Positions 50,773 through 58,810 of a stretch of 64,000 bases of DNA are shown one piece after another (positions within the stretch are counted from its first letter, which is position 1; each line of letters starts with the position of its first letter). A program made the position numbers and the translations under genes. The notes under the pieces were generated by a model that made no database searches, had not been told where the DNA came from, and was given only the letters and a program-made list of their open reading frames with translations. Source of the stretch: Segatella copri (lineage in GTDB: Bacteria > Bacteroidota > Bacteroidia > Bacteroidales > Bacteroidaceae); assembly GCF_019249655.2 (NCBI RefSeq), contig NZ_CP137557.1:3691001-3755000 (forward strand), written 5' to 3'.

Positions 50773-50858
50773 TTCGTGCAAAAAAATGTAGTAAAGTGTC
50801 GAATATTCGTGCGAAAAAGTGTATCTTTGCAGCAAAAGTTCGTGCAAAAAAATGTAGT
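50773..50858 (+). promoter_or_regulatory. Three 33-bp-spaced direct repeats over the guanine deaminase promoter
   Basis: TTCGTGCAAAAAAATGTAGT at 50773 and 50839 and a variant (TTCGTGCGAAAAAGTGTAT) at 50806 recur with exact 33-bp spacing. The -7 box TATCTTTG (50822-50829) lies within the middle repeat. The arrangement suggests a cooperative operator for the purine gene operon downstream. Confidence 0.7.
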
Positions 50859-50895
50859 ACTCTATTTTAATAACCGATATTAAAGAATAAGAATT

Positions 50896-51363
50896 ATGAC
50901 AAAAGAAGAATTGATGCATAGAGCCATTGAGCTCTCAAAGAATAGTGTTAAGACCGGTGGCGGTCCTTTTGGTGCTGTCATTGCCAAGGATGGTATCATC
51001 ATTGCTGAGGCTTCCAACAGCGTAACCATCGATCTCGACCCTACGGCACATGCCGAGGTGAACTGTGTGCGCCAGGCTTGTTTCAAGCTGAAGACCTTCA
51101 ATCTGGAGTGCTGCGAGATTTATACCTCTTGCGAACCATGCCCGATGTGTCTGGGTGCTATCTACTGGGCACATCTCGACCGTATCTATTATGCCAACGA
51201 CCGAAAGGATGCGGCAAAGATTGGTTTCGACGATGAGTTTATCTACGAGGAGATTGACCGCAAGATAGAAGACCGCCACAAGCCGATGATTGCCTTGATG
51301 CGTGATGAGGCGCTGGGTGCCTTCCGCATGTGGGAGGAAAATTCAGAAAAAACGGAGTATTAG
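50896..51363 (+). CDS. guaD: Guanine deaminase (CDA-fold)
   Basis: This 155-residue cytoplasmic zinc deaminase probably converts guanine to xanthine. The zinc motif TAHAEVNCVRQA supplies His and the catalytic Glu; SCEPCPMCLGAIYWA supplies the two Cys ligands (P-C-x-x-C). The C-terminal region DDEFIYEEI...FRMWEE is like the domain-swapped tail of bacterial GuaD rather than TadA tRNA deaminase. The permease gene begins 27 bp later, and xpt lies 2.6 kb downstream, so guanine to xanthine to XMP salvage is a coherent story. Confidence 0.88.
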   Translation: MTKEELMHRAIELSKNSVKTGGGPFGAVIAKDGIIIAEASNSVTIDLDPTAHAEVNCVRQACFKLKTFNLECCEIYTSCEPCPMCLGAIYWAHLDRIYYANDRKDAAKIGFDDEFIYEEIDRKIEDRHKPMIALMRDEALGAFRMWEENSEKTEY

Positions 51364-51390
51364 TAAATTCTCTAATTATTTATAACAATA

Positions 51391-52698
51391 ATGGAACAGT
51401 CAATAGAAAATCTCTACAAGCTTGACGGTAGAGTGCCCGTCGGTAAAGCACTCCCATTTGGTCTTCAACATGTGTTGGCGATGTTCGTAAGTAACATTGC
51501 GCCAATTATGATTCTTGCTGGTGCAGTAGGATTGGATAGTCCGACGAGTGCTGTGCTCATCCAGAATTGTATGGTTATCGCCGGTATCGGTACCTTGGTG
51601 CAGCTTTATCCGGTATGGCGAATCGGTTCACGCCTTCCTATCGTGATGGGTATCTCCTTCACCTTCCTTTCGCTTGCCATCGCCATCGCCGGTGCTCATG
51701 GCATGGGTACCCTGGTGGGTGCCGTCATCATTGGTGGTCTGGTAGAAGGAACACTCGGACTTTTCGCCAAGTATTGGATCAAGTTGATTCCTCCTGTGGT
51801 TGCTGCTACGGTGGTAACAGCCATCGGTTTCTCGCTCCTTCCTGTGGGTGCCAACTCTTTTGCAGGTGGTCAGGGTGCAGCAGATTTCGGCAGCATGAAC
51901 AATTGGGTTGTGGGCACGGTTACCTTGCTTGCCTGTCTTCTCTGTCAGATTTTTGCCAAGGGTTTCCTCCGCTCTCTTTCTGTATTGGTAGGATTGCTGG
52001 TGGGTTATGTGCTGGCGCTCTTCGTGGGAATGATAGATTATAGTGGACTTTCTGGTCTTTCCATCGTTTCGTTGCCAAAGCTCCTGCCATTCACCCCAGA
52101 GTTCAATATCGGTGCCATTCTTTCGGTGGTAGCCGTATATCTGGTGTCTGCCACAGAGACCATTGGTGATACTTCGGCTCTCTGCAACAGTGCCTTGAAG
52201 CGTGATCCTAGCACCAAGGAGATGGGCTCAGCTGTATGCTGCGATGGTTTCGTAAGTACCTTCTCGGGTCTTTTCGGTTGTACTCCTATCACATCGTTCA
52301 GCCAGAATGTAGGTTTGGCAGCCATGTCGGGTGTGGTAAACCGCTTCACCATTGCGTTGGGTGCCATCATCATGATTATCGGTGGTGTATTCCCTGCTAT
52401 CGGTTATGTATTGACCACCATTCCTCAGGCTGTATTGGGTGGCTGCACCATCATGATGTTCGGTAGCATCCTCTTTGCCGGTTTCGGCATGATGGCTCGC
52501 ACGGGCTTTTCTCAGCGCAACATGGTCATCGTGAGCCTTTCGCTTAGCGTAGGTCTCGGCTTCACATCAGCCACGGGCATGTTCAACATCTTCCCAGAGA
52601 TTGTCCGCACCGTATTCGCCGATAACTGTGTAGCCGTAGTCTTCCTGCTCGCCGTTATCCTGAACCTCGTGTTGCCAAAGAACATGGATAAAGCATAA
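51391..52698 (+). CDS. NCS2-family nucleobase permease, probably xanthine/purine
   Basis: This 435-residue inner-membrane symporter has about 14 hydrophobic segments. It starts with the NCS2 hallmark ALPFGLQHVLAMFVSNIAPIM. The substrate region includes ATETIGDTSALCN (transmembrane 8, catalytic Glu) and GCTPITSFSQNVGLAAMSGV, the NCS2 signature with NVG. Pairing with guanine deaminase in one operon favours xanthine or guanine over uracil; the sequence alone does not settle it. It ends at a strong terminator. Confidence 0.9.
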   Translation: MEQSIENLYKLDGRVPVGKALPFGLQHVLAMFVSNIAPIMILAGAVGLDSPTSAVLIQNCMVIAGIGTLVQLYPVWRIGSRLPIVMGISFTFLSLAIAIAGAHGMGTLVGAVIIGGLVEGTLGLFAKYWIKLIPPVVAATVVTAIGFSLLPVGANSFAGGQGAADFGSMNNWVVGTVTLLACLLCQIFAKGFLRSLSVLVGLLVGYVLALFVGMIDYSGLSGLSIVSLPKLLPFTPEFNIGAILSVVAVYLVSATETIGDTSALCNSALKRDPSTKEMGSAVCCDGFVSTFSGLFGCTPITSFSQNVGLAAMSGVVNRFTIALGAIIMIIGGVFPAIGYVLTTIPQAVLGGCTIMMFGSILFAGFGMMARTGFSQRNMVIVSLSLSVGLGFTSATGMFNIFPEIVRTVFADNCVAVVFLLAVILNLVLPKNMDKA

Positions 52699-52720
52699 GA
52701 ATCAAAGGAATTTATAGTTA

Positions 52721-52765
52721 AAAAAGGTGCAACTCACAAGTCAGAATGTGAGTTGCACCTTTTTT
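52721..52765. terminator. Bidirectional terminator after the purine operon
   Basis: An 18-bp perfect stem (AAAAAGGTGCAACTCACA and its complement) with an 8-nt loop; T-runs on both sides serve the two converging genes. Confidence 0.93.
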
Positions 52766-52799
52766 GCTATAAACTGTTAACTATAAACTATCCACTAAA

Positions 52800-53786
52800 T
52801 CACTGTCCTCCCAGTCTTTCGAAGAAGGTGATGATTTCTTCGAAGGTCTTGAATTCATCGCTGCCGTATTCTATCGCCGTACCCATGAAACCATTGCATG
52901 GGCGAGGATCGATGAAGTAATCGCCGTAGAGCAGGTTCTTCTGGTTGCAGAAGATGATGTGGTCGTAGGCTGGGGTAGAGAGATATTCCTCCACCCAGGT
53001 CTGTACCTTCGCCATGTATTCATGGTCGTTGGTAGGTGCAGGGGCTACGATATATACATTGTAATGCTCTATCAGCATCTCGTAAGCTTTGTGCATGCTG
53101 CTGGTTGCCTTCATGTAACTGTCGTGCAGGGCATCGAAGTCGATGTATACGATAGGACGCTCCTTGCCGTTCTGCTTGTCGTCTATCCATCGGATTACCG
53201 GACAGAGATAGTGGAATGCCACCTTGTCGATGAGTCGGTGCTCGCCATGGAATGGGATGGCGAGCGGATAGTGCTCGTGGAAGAGGTCGAAGGTGTGAAC
53301 CACCGGGTCTTCATCGCCGAAGAGACCATAAACTCGTGCCTGCTCCTCAGGGGTGATGTCCTGGAAGCAACGCTCGGTAAAGTCACGGTATTCCTTGATG
53401 AGACCCTTGGTAACCATCAGTTCGTTCACTCCGTCCTTTCTCGGGTTCTGGAATTCCTGCTTGCCGGTCATGCTGCTCATCGTATTGCCCATCTCGAAGG
53501 CTGGGTTTACGAGAATGCGGTCGTAGCCTTTCAGCATCTCGGTGTACATACCACCCATTGAGGTGCCGATGATGAGGTCGGGCTTCTCCGTCTCCGCCAT
53601 CTTCTGCAGCATCTCTATGGCCTCTTCCGGATGTACCGGGATGTCTTCAGCCACGAGGGTGGCATTCGGCATCAGTTCCTGCAACATCTTCACGGTGCCG
53701 CTCTGACCAGAAGAGAGGAAACCGTGAACATACATGATTTTCTTGCCCGACATGAGGTCGGGGAATTGCTTGATATATGGATTCAT
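52800..53786 (-). CDS. Fusion of YqiA-type esterase and 5'(3')-deoxyribonucleotidase-like domain
   Basis: This is a 328-residue cytoplasmic protein. Residues ~15-195 resemble the YqiA/UPF0227 alpha/beta hydrolases: KIMYVHGFLSSGQSGTV start, nucleophile elbow IIGTSMGGMY, ILVNPAF and GLFGDEDPVV with a catalytic Asp region. From ~210 a second fold begins: PIVYIDFDALHDSYMKA (HAD motif DxD), NVYIVAPAPTNDHEY (motif II), and GDYFIDPRPCNGFMGTAIEY. The last block matches the end of 5'(3')-deoxyribonucleotidases, though the usual second Asp of the IDD motif is Pro here. Both activities are inferred. Its -7 box is at 53850. Confidence 0.78.
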   Translation of the reverse strand: MNPYIKQFPDLMSGKKIMYVHGFLSSGQSGTVKMLQELMPNATLVAEDIPVHPEEAIEMLQKMAETEKPDLIIGTSMGGMYTEMLKGYDRILVNPAFEMGNTMSSMTGKQEFQNPRKDGVNELMVTKGLIKEYRDFTERCFQDITPEEQARVYGLFGDEDPVVHTFDLFHEHYPLAIPFHGEHRLIDKVAFHYLCPVIRWIDDKQNGKERPIVYIDFDALHDSYMKATSSMHKAYEMLIEHYNVYIVAPAPTNDHEYMAKVQTWVEEYLSTPAYDHIIFCNQKNLLYGDYFIDPRPCNGFMGTAIEYGSDEFKTFEEIITFFERLGGQ

Positions 53787-53849
53787 ATTCTTATAGTTTA
53801 ATAGGGGGTATCATATCATGCTCCCTGAACATCTTATTCATTTCTGCTG

Positions 53850-53857
53850 CAAAATTA
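53850..53857 (-). promoter_or_regulatory. -7 box of the esterase-nucleotidase gene
   Basis: TAATTTTG on the minus strand, 63 bp before the ATG at 53786. It stands back to back with the xpt promoter, about 64 bp away. Confidence 0.6.
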
Positions 53858-53920
53858 CGCTAAATTGCAGACAAAACAAAATTATTGGGCGATAAACTTT
53901 CCTGTTTCCGAAAAAAGTAG

Positions 53921-53928
53921 TAATTTTG
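53921..53928 (+). promoter_or_regulatory. -7 box of xpt
   Basis: TAATTTTG lies 32 bp before the ATG at 53961. It rules out an in-frame ATG at 53865, upstream of this promoter. Confidence 0.65.
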
Positions 53929-53960
53929 CACCCAATAACCATATTAAAGTTCAAGTCATA

Positions 53961-54527
53961 ATGGATTTACTGAAAGAAAGAATTATGAAGGAAGGCCGCT
54001 GCTTTCCTGGTGGAATCTTAAAAGTAGACAGCTTTGTAAACCATCAGATGGACCCTATTCTGATGATGGACTTAGCTAAGGAATTCGTGCGCCTTTTCAA
54101 GGACATCAATTACAACAAGATTGTTACTATCGAGGCTTCGGGCATCGCTCCTGCCATCATGGTGGGTTATCTGACCAATCTCCCTGTTGTCTTCGTCAAG
54201 AAAAAGCAGCCTAAGACCATGGAGGGTATGATTACCTCGGTGGTTCACTCTTTTACCAAAGACCGTGACTATACGGTATGTGTAAGCAACAGCTACCTGA
54301 CTCCTGAAGACCGTGTTATCTTCATCGACGACTTCCTCGCCAACGGTAACGCTTCCAAGGGTGTGATGGATCTCTGCGAGAAGGCTGGTGCCAAGATTGA
54401 GGCGATGGGCTTCATCATCGAGAAGGCATTCCAGCATGGTGGTGATTTCCTGCGCAAGGAAGGTATCCGTTATGAGGCACTCGCTACAGTAGAGAGCCTG
54501 GATGACTGCAAGATTGTATTGAAATAA
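53961..54527 (+). CDS. xpt: Xanthine phosphoribosyltransferase
   Basis: This 188-residue cytoplasmic enzyme makes XMP from xanthine and PRPP. The start [20 protein letters not shown] aligns with Xpt proteins. [13 protein letters not shown] and the PRPP-binding loop [14 protein letters not shown] near residue 122 are typical. It acts after the guanine deaminase and permease encoded 1.3-3 kb upstream, although a divergent gene separates them. No purine riboswitch is visible in the 30-nt leader; Firmicutes xpt genes often have one. Confidence 0.93.
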   Translation: MDLLKERIMKEGRCFPGGILKVDSFVNHQMDPILMMDLAKEFVRLFKDINYNKIVTIEASGIAPAIMVGYLTNLPVVFVKKKQPKTMEGMITSVVHSFTKDRDYTVCVSNSYLTPEDRVIFIDDFLANGNASKGVMDLCEKAGAKIEAMGFIIEKAFQHGGDFLRKEGIRYEALATVESLDDCKIVLK

Positions 54528-54596
54528 ATAAGAATTATAGTAGAACATATCCCGCTAGGCATCCCGGCGGATTTGTGTGTTTGAAGAAAAGATATT

Positions 54597-54658
54597 TTTT
54601 CCCTTAAGGCTAAATATTTTTAGCCTTAAGGGAAAATAAATTTAGCCTTAAGGCTAAA
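54597..54658. terminator. Hairpin plus extra palindrome, xpt/SGNH convergent terminator
   Basis: TTTTCCCTTAAGGCTAAA pairs with its complement across a short loop (54597-54637) and is followed by a further perfect palindrome TTTAGCCTTAAGGCTAAA (54641-54658). Three arms share the same AGCCTTAAGG core, so alternative pairings are possible. Confidence 0.8.
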
Positions 54659-54693
54659 TATATGAGGATGTATCTTCTTGATAAGATGATGAC

Positions 54694-55890
54694 TTACTTG
54701 ATGATGTCTGCGGCATAGATGCCCATTGCCTTGTATCCTGCCGGATTCGGGTGGAGCCAGTCGTTGCTGGCGTATTCCCGCTTCATCCTTCTGTCATCAT
54801 TCAGGTCTTGCAGCAGTTTTGCAAAATCCAGAATGCCATCCACCTTCTTTGCCTGGCTGCGAATCCAGTCGTTCACGTAGAGGCGGGCGGCTTCATGGAA
54901 ATGACTGTAATAGCCGGCGCCCCTGAAAGGCGTGATGGTGCCCAGGTAAACCTTCATCTTCCGGGCTTTCGCCTTCCTTACCATTCCCTGTATGCTCTCG
55001 ATAATCTGGCGTGCCACCGTCTCGCTGTTGCCGCTCTTGGCTGCTCCGATATCGTTGATGCCTTCGAAGATAATCACCTTCTTTACGCCGCTCTGCATCA
55101 GGATGTCGCGGTCGAAGCGTTCCTTGGCGAGTGCTCCGAATCCGCCCGGCACGGTTACCCGGTTGTTGCCGATGCCCAGGTTCAATACGCCTTGGTTGGT
55201 TATCTTATGCTTCAGCTGCAGCATCTCCGACATGACGTCGGGCCATCGGTTCTGGGCATTATCCGTAGAGCATTTGCCGTCGGTGATGGAGTTGCCCATG
55301 ATGGCGATGGCACTCATGTTGTTGCTCATGGTATACACGTCGATGCCGCTGATGTTGTACCAGTGGTTCTCTCTGAAAGCCTTCTCGAAGTTGGAGTGGG
55401 CGTTGGTTACACCTTTCATGATATAAGAGGTGGTGCGCGAACCCATGTGCACGGTGGGCACTTCGGGAGCCGAGGTGTAGTTGATGGTGATGGCTACACG
55501 CTCCAGGTTTCTGAGGTTGAACTTCAGGGCGTCGCTCACTATCTGCTTGCCGGCAGGAATGACGGTCTTGTAGCTGTTGCCGAACTTGAAGTATTGTGCC
55601 GATTTGGCATCGATGCTGAACGAGTCCTTGGCATGAGCGATGTAGATGGAACGGATTTCCACGGGTTGCATCGAATAGATGTTACTCAACTTGAGGCGAA
55701 TCACGTCGCCTCCTATGCTTACCTTTACCACCTGGCGCACCGAGCGGTTGGTCATGCAGTTGTTATAGGGCATAAATGATCTGACTACAGTTTGCGGAGC
55801 TGTGGCCCAGGTGCCTACCCAGTTCTGTGCTAGAGAATATGTTGACAGGGCACAGAACACCATTAAAAAAACTAATAATCTTTTCATCAT
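54694..55890 (-). CDS. Secreted SGNH/GDSL-family hydrolase
   Basis: This 398-residue exported esterase or lipase-like enzyme has a signal peptide ending TYSLAQ. Residues ~20-190 form a beta domain; the SGNH core follows with block I IAIMGNSITDGKCS (nucleophile Ser), LGIGNNRV, block III IFEGINDIG and block V NDWLHPNPAGY (catalytic Asp-His). The GDSL motif is GNSI here. The substrate is unknown; acetylated carbohydrate is a reasonable guess in a glycan-using organism. The start at 55890 is chosen because an upstream in-frame ATG (55926) lies beyond the -7 box. Confidence 0.87.
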   Translation of the reverse strand: MMKRLLVFLMVFCALSTYSLAQNWVGTWATAPQTVVRSFMPYNNCMTNRSVRQVVKVSIGGDVIRLKLSNIYSMQPVEIRSIYIAHAKDSFSIDAKSAQYFKFGNSYKTVIPAGKQIVSDALKFNLRNLERVAITINYTSAPEVPTVHMGSRTTSYIMKGVTNAHSNFEKAFRENHWYNISGIDVYTMSNNMSAIAIMGNSITDGKCSTDNAQNRWPDVMSEMLQLKHKITNQGVLNLGIGNNRVTVPGGFGALAKERFDRDILMQSGVKKVIIFEGINDIGAAKSGNSETVARQIIESIQGMVRKAKARKMKVYLGTITPFRGAGYYSHFHEAARLYVNDWIRSQAKKVDGILDFAKLLQDLNDDRRMKREYASNDWLHPNPAGYKAMGIYAADIIK

Positions 55891-55895
55891 GCGTG

Positions 55896-55903
55896 CAAAG
55901 TTA
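55896..55903 (-). promoter_or_regulatory. -7 box next to the SGNH hydrolase start
   Basis: TAACTTTG on the minus strand, only five bases before the ATG-ATG at 55890, suggesting a leaderless transcript. Confidence 0.55.
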
Positions 55904-55977
55904 GAGAGAAAAGGCAATAAAACCAAGAAATTTAAAAACTTTTTTCATAAAACTTTGGATAATAAGGGGAAAAGTTG

Positions 55978-55985
55978 TACCTTTG
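55978..55985 (+). promoter_or_regulatory. -7 box of the sugar transporter gene
   Basis: TACCTTTG overlaps an in-frame ATG at 55983, so the real start must be the next one at 56013. Confidence 0.65.
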
Positions 55986-56012
55986 CCAAAAATTCTAACT
56001 AAATATAAATCT

Positions 56013-57221
56013 ATGAGTTCAAGTAAAAGTTTTGCGATTCCATTGTCGTTCATTGGAATCATGTTTTTCTCATTAGGCTTTGCCTTGGGAATCAATTCAT
56101 TGCTGGTGCCGGTGTTGCAGGGTTCGTTGGGTATCTCCAACGCAGCTTCTTATCTCATCATTGCGGCAACCTTCATTCCGTTCCTGATTTTCGGCTATCC
56201 GGCTGGTCTCACCATCAAGGCGATAGGCTATAAGAAGACGATGTCGCTGTCGTTCGTTATCTTTGCTGCGGCATTCTATCTCTTCATCCTTTCTGCCGAT
56301 GAGAAGAGTTTTCCACTGTTTCTGCTGGCTTCGTTTGTGAGCGGTGCAGCCAATGCCTATCTTCAGGCATCGGTAAACCCTTATATCACCATCTTGGGTC
56401 CTCTGGATAGTGCGGCAAAGCGCATCAGTATGATGGGTATCTGCAACAAGCTGGCATGGCCTATTCCATCCATATTCATCGTGTGGCTGCTGGGCAAGGA
56501 CGTGCATCTCATTGGCATCGAAGACCTGTCTAAGCCATTCTGGATTATCATCGTAGCCTTCCTGGCACTGGGCGTGCTGGCATTCGTGGCTCCATTGCCT
56601 GAGGTAAAGGCTGCCGGAGAAGATGAGTCTGACGGTGAAGAGGCTGCAGCCTGTGCCTATGCTGCTACCAAGACATCTGTGTTCCAGTTTTCTCACTTGC
56701 TGTTGGGTTGTCTGGCATTGTTCCTCTATGTGGGTGTTGAAACCGTATCGCTCGGAACCCTGGTAGATTATGCCAATTCTCTGGGCTTGCCAGGTGCGGC
56801 AAACTATGCGTGGATTGCTCCTATCGGCATTGTCATCGGATATATCTGTGGTATCATCCTGATTCCTAAGTACATGAGTCAGGCTGTGGCATTGAAGCTC
56901 TGTTCGTTCCTGGCGATAGCTGGAGCTTTGCTGGTGGTTCTTACTCCAGCCGAGATTTCCATCTATTTCATCTCATTGATGGCATTGGGTTGTTCTCTGA
57001 TGTGGCCTGCACTCTGGCCTTTGGCAATGGCAGATTTGGGTAAGTTTACCAAGGCTGGTTCTTCGTTGCTCATCATGGCGATGTTTGGCGGTGCCGTTCT
57101 TCCTACGCTTTATGGCAGTTTGAAGGATGCCGTAGGTGCTCAGCAGGCATATTGGCTTTGCCTTCCATGCTTCCTCTACATTCTGTATTATAGCATCCAC
57201 GGATATAAGATCCGTTCATAA
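56013..57221 (+). CDS. MFS sugar permease, FHS (fucose/glucose/galactose:H+ symporter) type
   Basis: This 402-residue inner-membrane transporter has 12 hydrophobic segments. The N-terminal helix FIGIMFFSLGFALGINSLLV and the GAANAYLQASVNPYITILG segment are characteristic of the FucP/GluP group common in Bacteroidota. A hydrophilic acidic loop (GEDESDGEEAAA) lies between helices 6 and 7. It takes up a monosaccharide by proton symport; the exact sugar cannot be told. A single-gene unit with its own promoter and terminator. Confidence 0.88.
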   Translation: MSSSKSFAIPLSFIGIMFFSLGFALGINSLLVPVLQGSLGISNAASYLIIAATFIPFLIFGYPAGLTIKAIGYKKTMSLSFVIFAAAFYLFILSADEKSFPLFLLASFVSGAANAYLQASVNPYITILGPLDSAAKRISMMGICNKLAWPIPSIFIVWLLGKDVHLIGIEDLSKPFWIIIVAFLALGVLAFVAPLPEVKAAGEDESDGEEAAACAYAATKTSVFQFSHLLLGCLALFLYVGVETVSLGTLVDYANSLGLPGAANYAWIAPIGIVIGYICGIILIPKYMSQAVALKLCSFLAIAGALLVVLTPAEISIYFISLMALGCSLMWPALWPLAMADLGKFTKAGSSLLIMAMFGGAVLPTLYGSLKDAVGAQQAYWLCLPCFLYILYYSIHGYKIRS

Positions 57222-57254
57222 TATGGGGCTTTTCATCCCCTTAATATAATAATG

Positions 57255-57302
57255 TGTATCCTTATTGCTTTCTTCCAGGAAGAGCAGTAAGGATACATTT
57301 TC
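57255..57302 (+). terminator. Terminator of the sugar permease gene
   Basis: A 14-bp perfect stem (TGTATCCTTATTGC and complement) with an inner TCTTCC/GGAAGA hairpin, then TTTTCTGTTT. Confidence 0.9.
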
Positions 57303-57358
57303 TGTTTAAACAATCTTAAAAAATGGAGTCTTCGGTAACACCCCATTCTTTTTTTAAG

Positions 57359-57366
57359 TAAATTTG
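57359..57366 (+). promoter_or_regulatory. -7 box of the fimbrillin-like gene
   Basis: TAAATTTG with a leader of about 95 nt to the ATG at 57466. Confidence 0.55.
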
Positions 57367-57465
57367 CAGTAACGCAACTGTAACTAACAATCGTCTGTAC
57401 CATTCGGTTGGCATTGCCGATAACACTGGGATATTCCTGGCGTCTTACCTAAATCTAGGTTAAAG

Positions 57466-58386
57466 ATGAAGAATTTTAGAAGCATAGGCCTGATGCTGGT
57501 CTTCGTAGCTAGCCTGTTGGTTGGCTGTACATCAGACAATGTGATGACTGGTTCATCACAAGTAGAAAACCAAGAGGTTGTATTCAATCTCTTTGAGCAT
57601 TCCATCTCTGATATTGGGACGAGAGGCGACGGCTCTGGCAATAAGGCATTGGCAGACTGCGGCCTGTTTTCCGAACTGGAGGTGGCGTTGATTCCTGATG
57701 GTGGAACCATGAAGTCGGAGTATGTGGTTAGGCAAGATGATGCTATGGACAATTTCGGTCAAGTTAAAATGTATGTTCCCGAGGGAACATACCATCTTAT
57801 CATTGTGGCAGCCAATACTCCTAAGCCTATCGGCAAGTCTAGGGTTGAAATCAAGTCGGTTACGGAAGTGGTTTTCCCAAACAATTCGGTTCCTGATATG
57901 GCTTATTGCTATAAGGATATAACGATAGCCTCTTCAGGTAAGTCGCATAGTTTCGATTGTGTGCTCAAGCGTTCCGTGGCTGCTTTCAAGATTCAGACAA
58001 CGGATAAATTCACAGGGAATTCGAAGAATCTTTCCATCAAGATGTCGGGTAATTGCGGTAATGTGCTCAATCCGTCTACGGGTCATTGTTCTTCAAAGGC
58101 CGAAGTGAATAAGGACTTTGATTTAGCCAAGTATGTGGGCAAGACTTTGGGACTGACCTTCTATGTTATTCCGGGGGAAGATGAGGTAGAAGATGTCTCT
58201 GTAACGGTTGATGTGTTTGACAAGAATGATAAGGTGATAAAATCCAATTCCTTCTCGAATGTTCATCTGGTTACTGGCAAGCGAACCACTTATACGGGTC
58301 CTTTTAGCAGTTATACCACCGGTTTCTCGATAAATGTTGGCGAAGCTGATATTGCTGATTCTGGGTATGGCAAGGAGTTTGAATAG
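57466..58386 (+). CDS. Fimbrillin-like (Mfa/FimA-type) lipoprotein
   Basis: This 306-residue lipoprotein has a lipobox ending SLLVGC (Cys21). The layout suits the FimA/Mfa1-type or FimB/Mfa2-type fimbrial fold: an N-terminal beta-sandwich with MYVPEGTYHLIIVAANTP, a second with SFDCVLKRSVAAFKIQTTD, and a C-terminal domain with VHLVTGKRTTYTGPF. Such proteins form or anchor surface fimbriae. The protein is short and stands alone without other fimbrial subunit genes, so it may be an anchor or a general surface protein. The family assignment rests on pattern only. Confidence 0.6.
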   Translation: MKNFRSIGLMLVFVASLLVGCTSDNVMTGSSQVENQEVVFNLFEHSISDIGTRGDGSGNKALADCGLFSELEVALIPDGGTMKSEYVVRQDDAMDNFGQVKMYVPEGTYHLIIVAANTPKPIGKSRVEIKSVTEVVFPNNSVPDMAYCYKDITIASSGKSHSFDCVLKRSVAAFKIQTTDKFTGNSKNLSIKMSGNCGNVLNPSTGHCSSKAEVNKDFDLAKYVGKTLGLTFYVIPGEDEVEDVSVTVDVFDKNDKVIKSNSFSNVHLVTGKRTTYTGPFSSYTTGFSINVGEADIADSGYGKEFE

Positions 58387-58405
58387 AGCTCTGGATCGGG
58401 CTTTG

Positions 58406-58675
58406 TACTTCACACTACACGAATATGTTGTAATTGTCTGTGTTTCATTGACTTGTGCGAGTGCAATACCCTGGCTGACACTACACTAACACTACACCAC
58501 ACTACACTTTTCTAGGGGGCAGGCGGCTCCGATTTTTTTAACTGTAAGTGGCTCCGTATTTCCGCAGCTGCGTGTAGTGTGGTGTAGTGTTAGTGTAGTG
58601 TGAGAGCTGATATTACACAGGTGATAACACTCTGAAATACAGTGTTTTAATGTGCACTTAGTGTAGTGTGAAGTA
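58406..58675. repeat. Nested inverted repeat built from ~10-bp units
   Basis: Outer arms: TACTTCACACTACAC at 58406-58420 and its exact complement at 58661-58675. Inner arms: a perfect 30-bp match between 58478-58507 and 58572-58601, made of three ACACTACAC(C/T) units. The 64-bp core has two direct GGCTCCG motifs, GCAGGCGGCTCCGATTTTTT and GTAAGTGGCTCCGTATTT, both similar to the IS66 end at 11466. The layout matches the inverted repeat around 11354-14269. Confidence 0.9.
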
Positions 58676-58810
58676 GATTTGCGTATTCGGTGCCTCAGGA
58701 TTTCCTGCGGGTATCAGTTCCGAAACATGTAGCCACGAATCTTTTAGTGCCTGGTTATGGCAGAAAATTGCCCTAGTTAGGAGCAACTTCTTGCCATAGT
58801 CAGGCAAAAC

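Noticed and set aside
53865..53961. Upstream start and possible purine riboswitch for xpt
   Set aside because: The upstream ATG lies before the -7 box at 53921, and the remaining 30-nt leader is too short for a purine aptamer.
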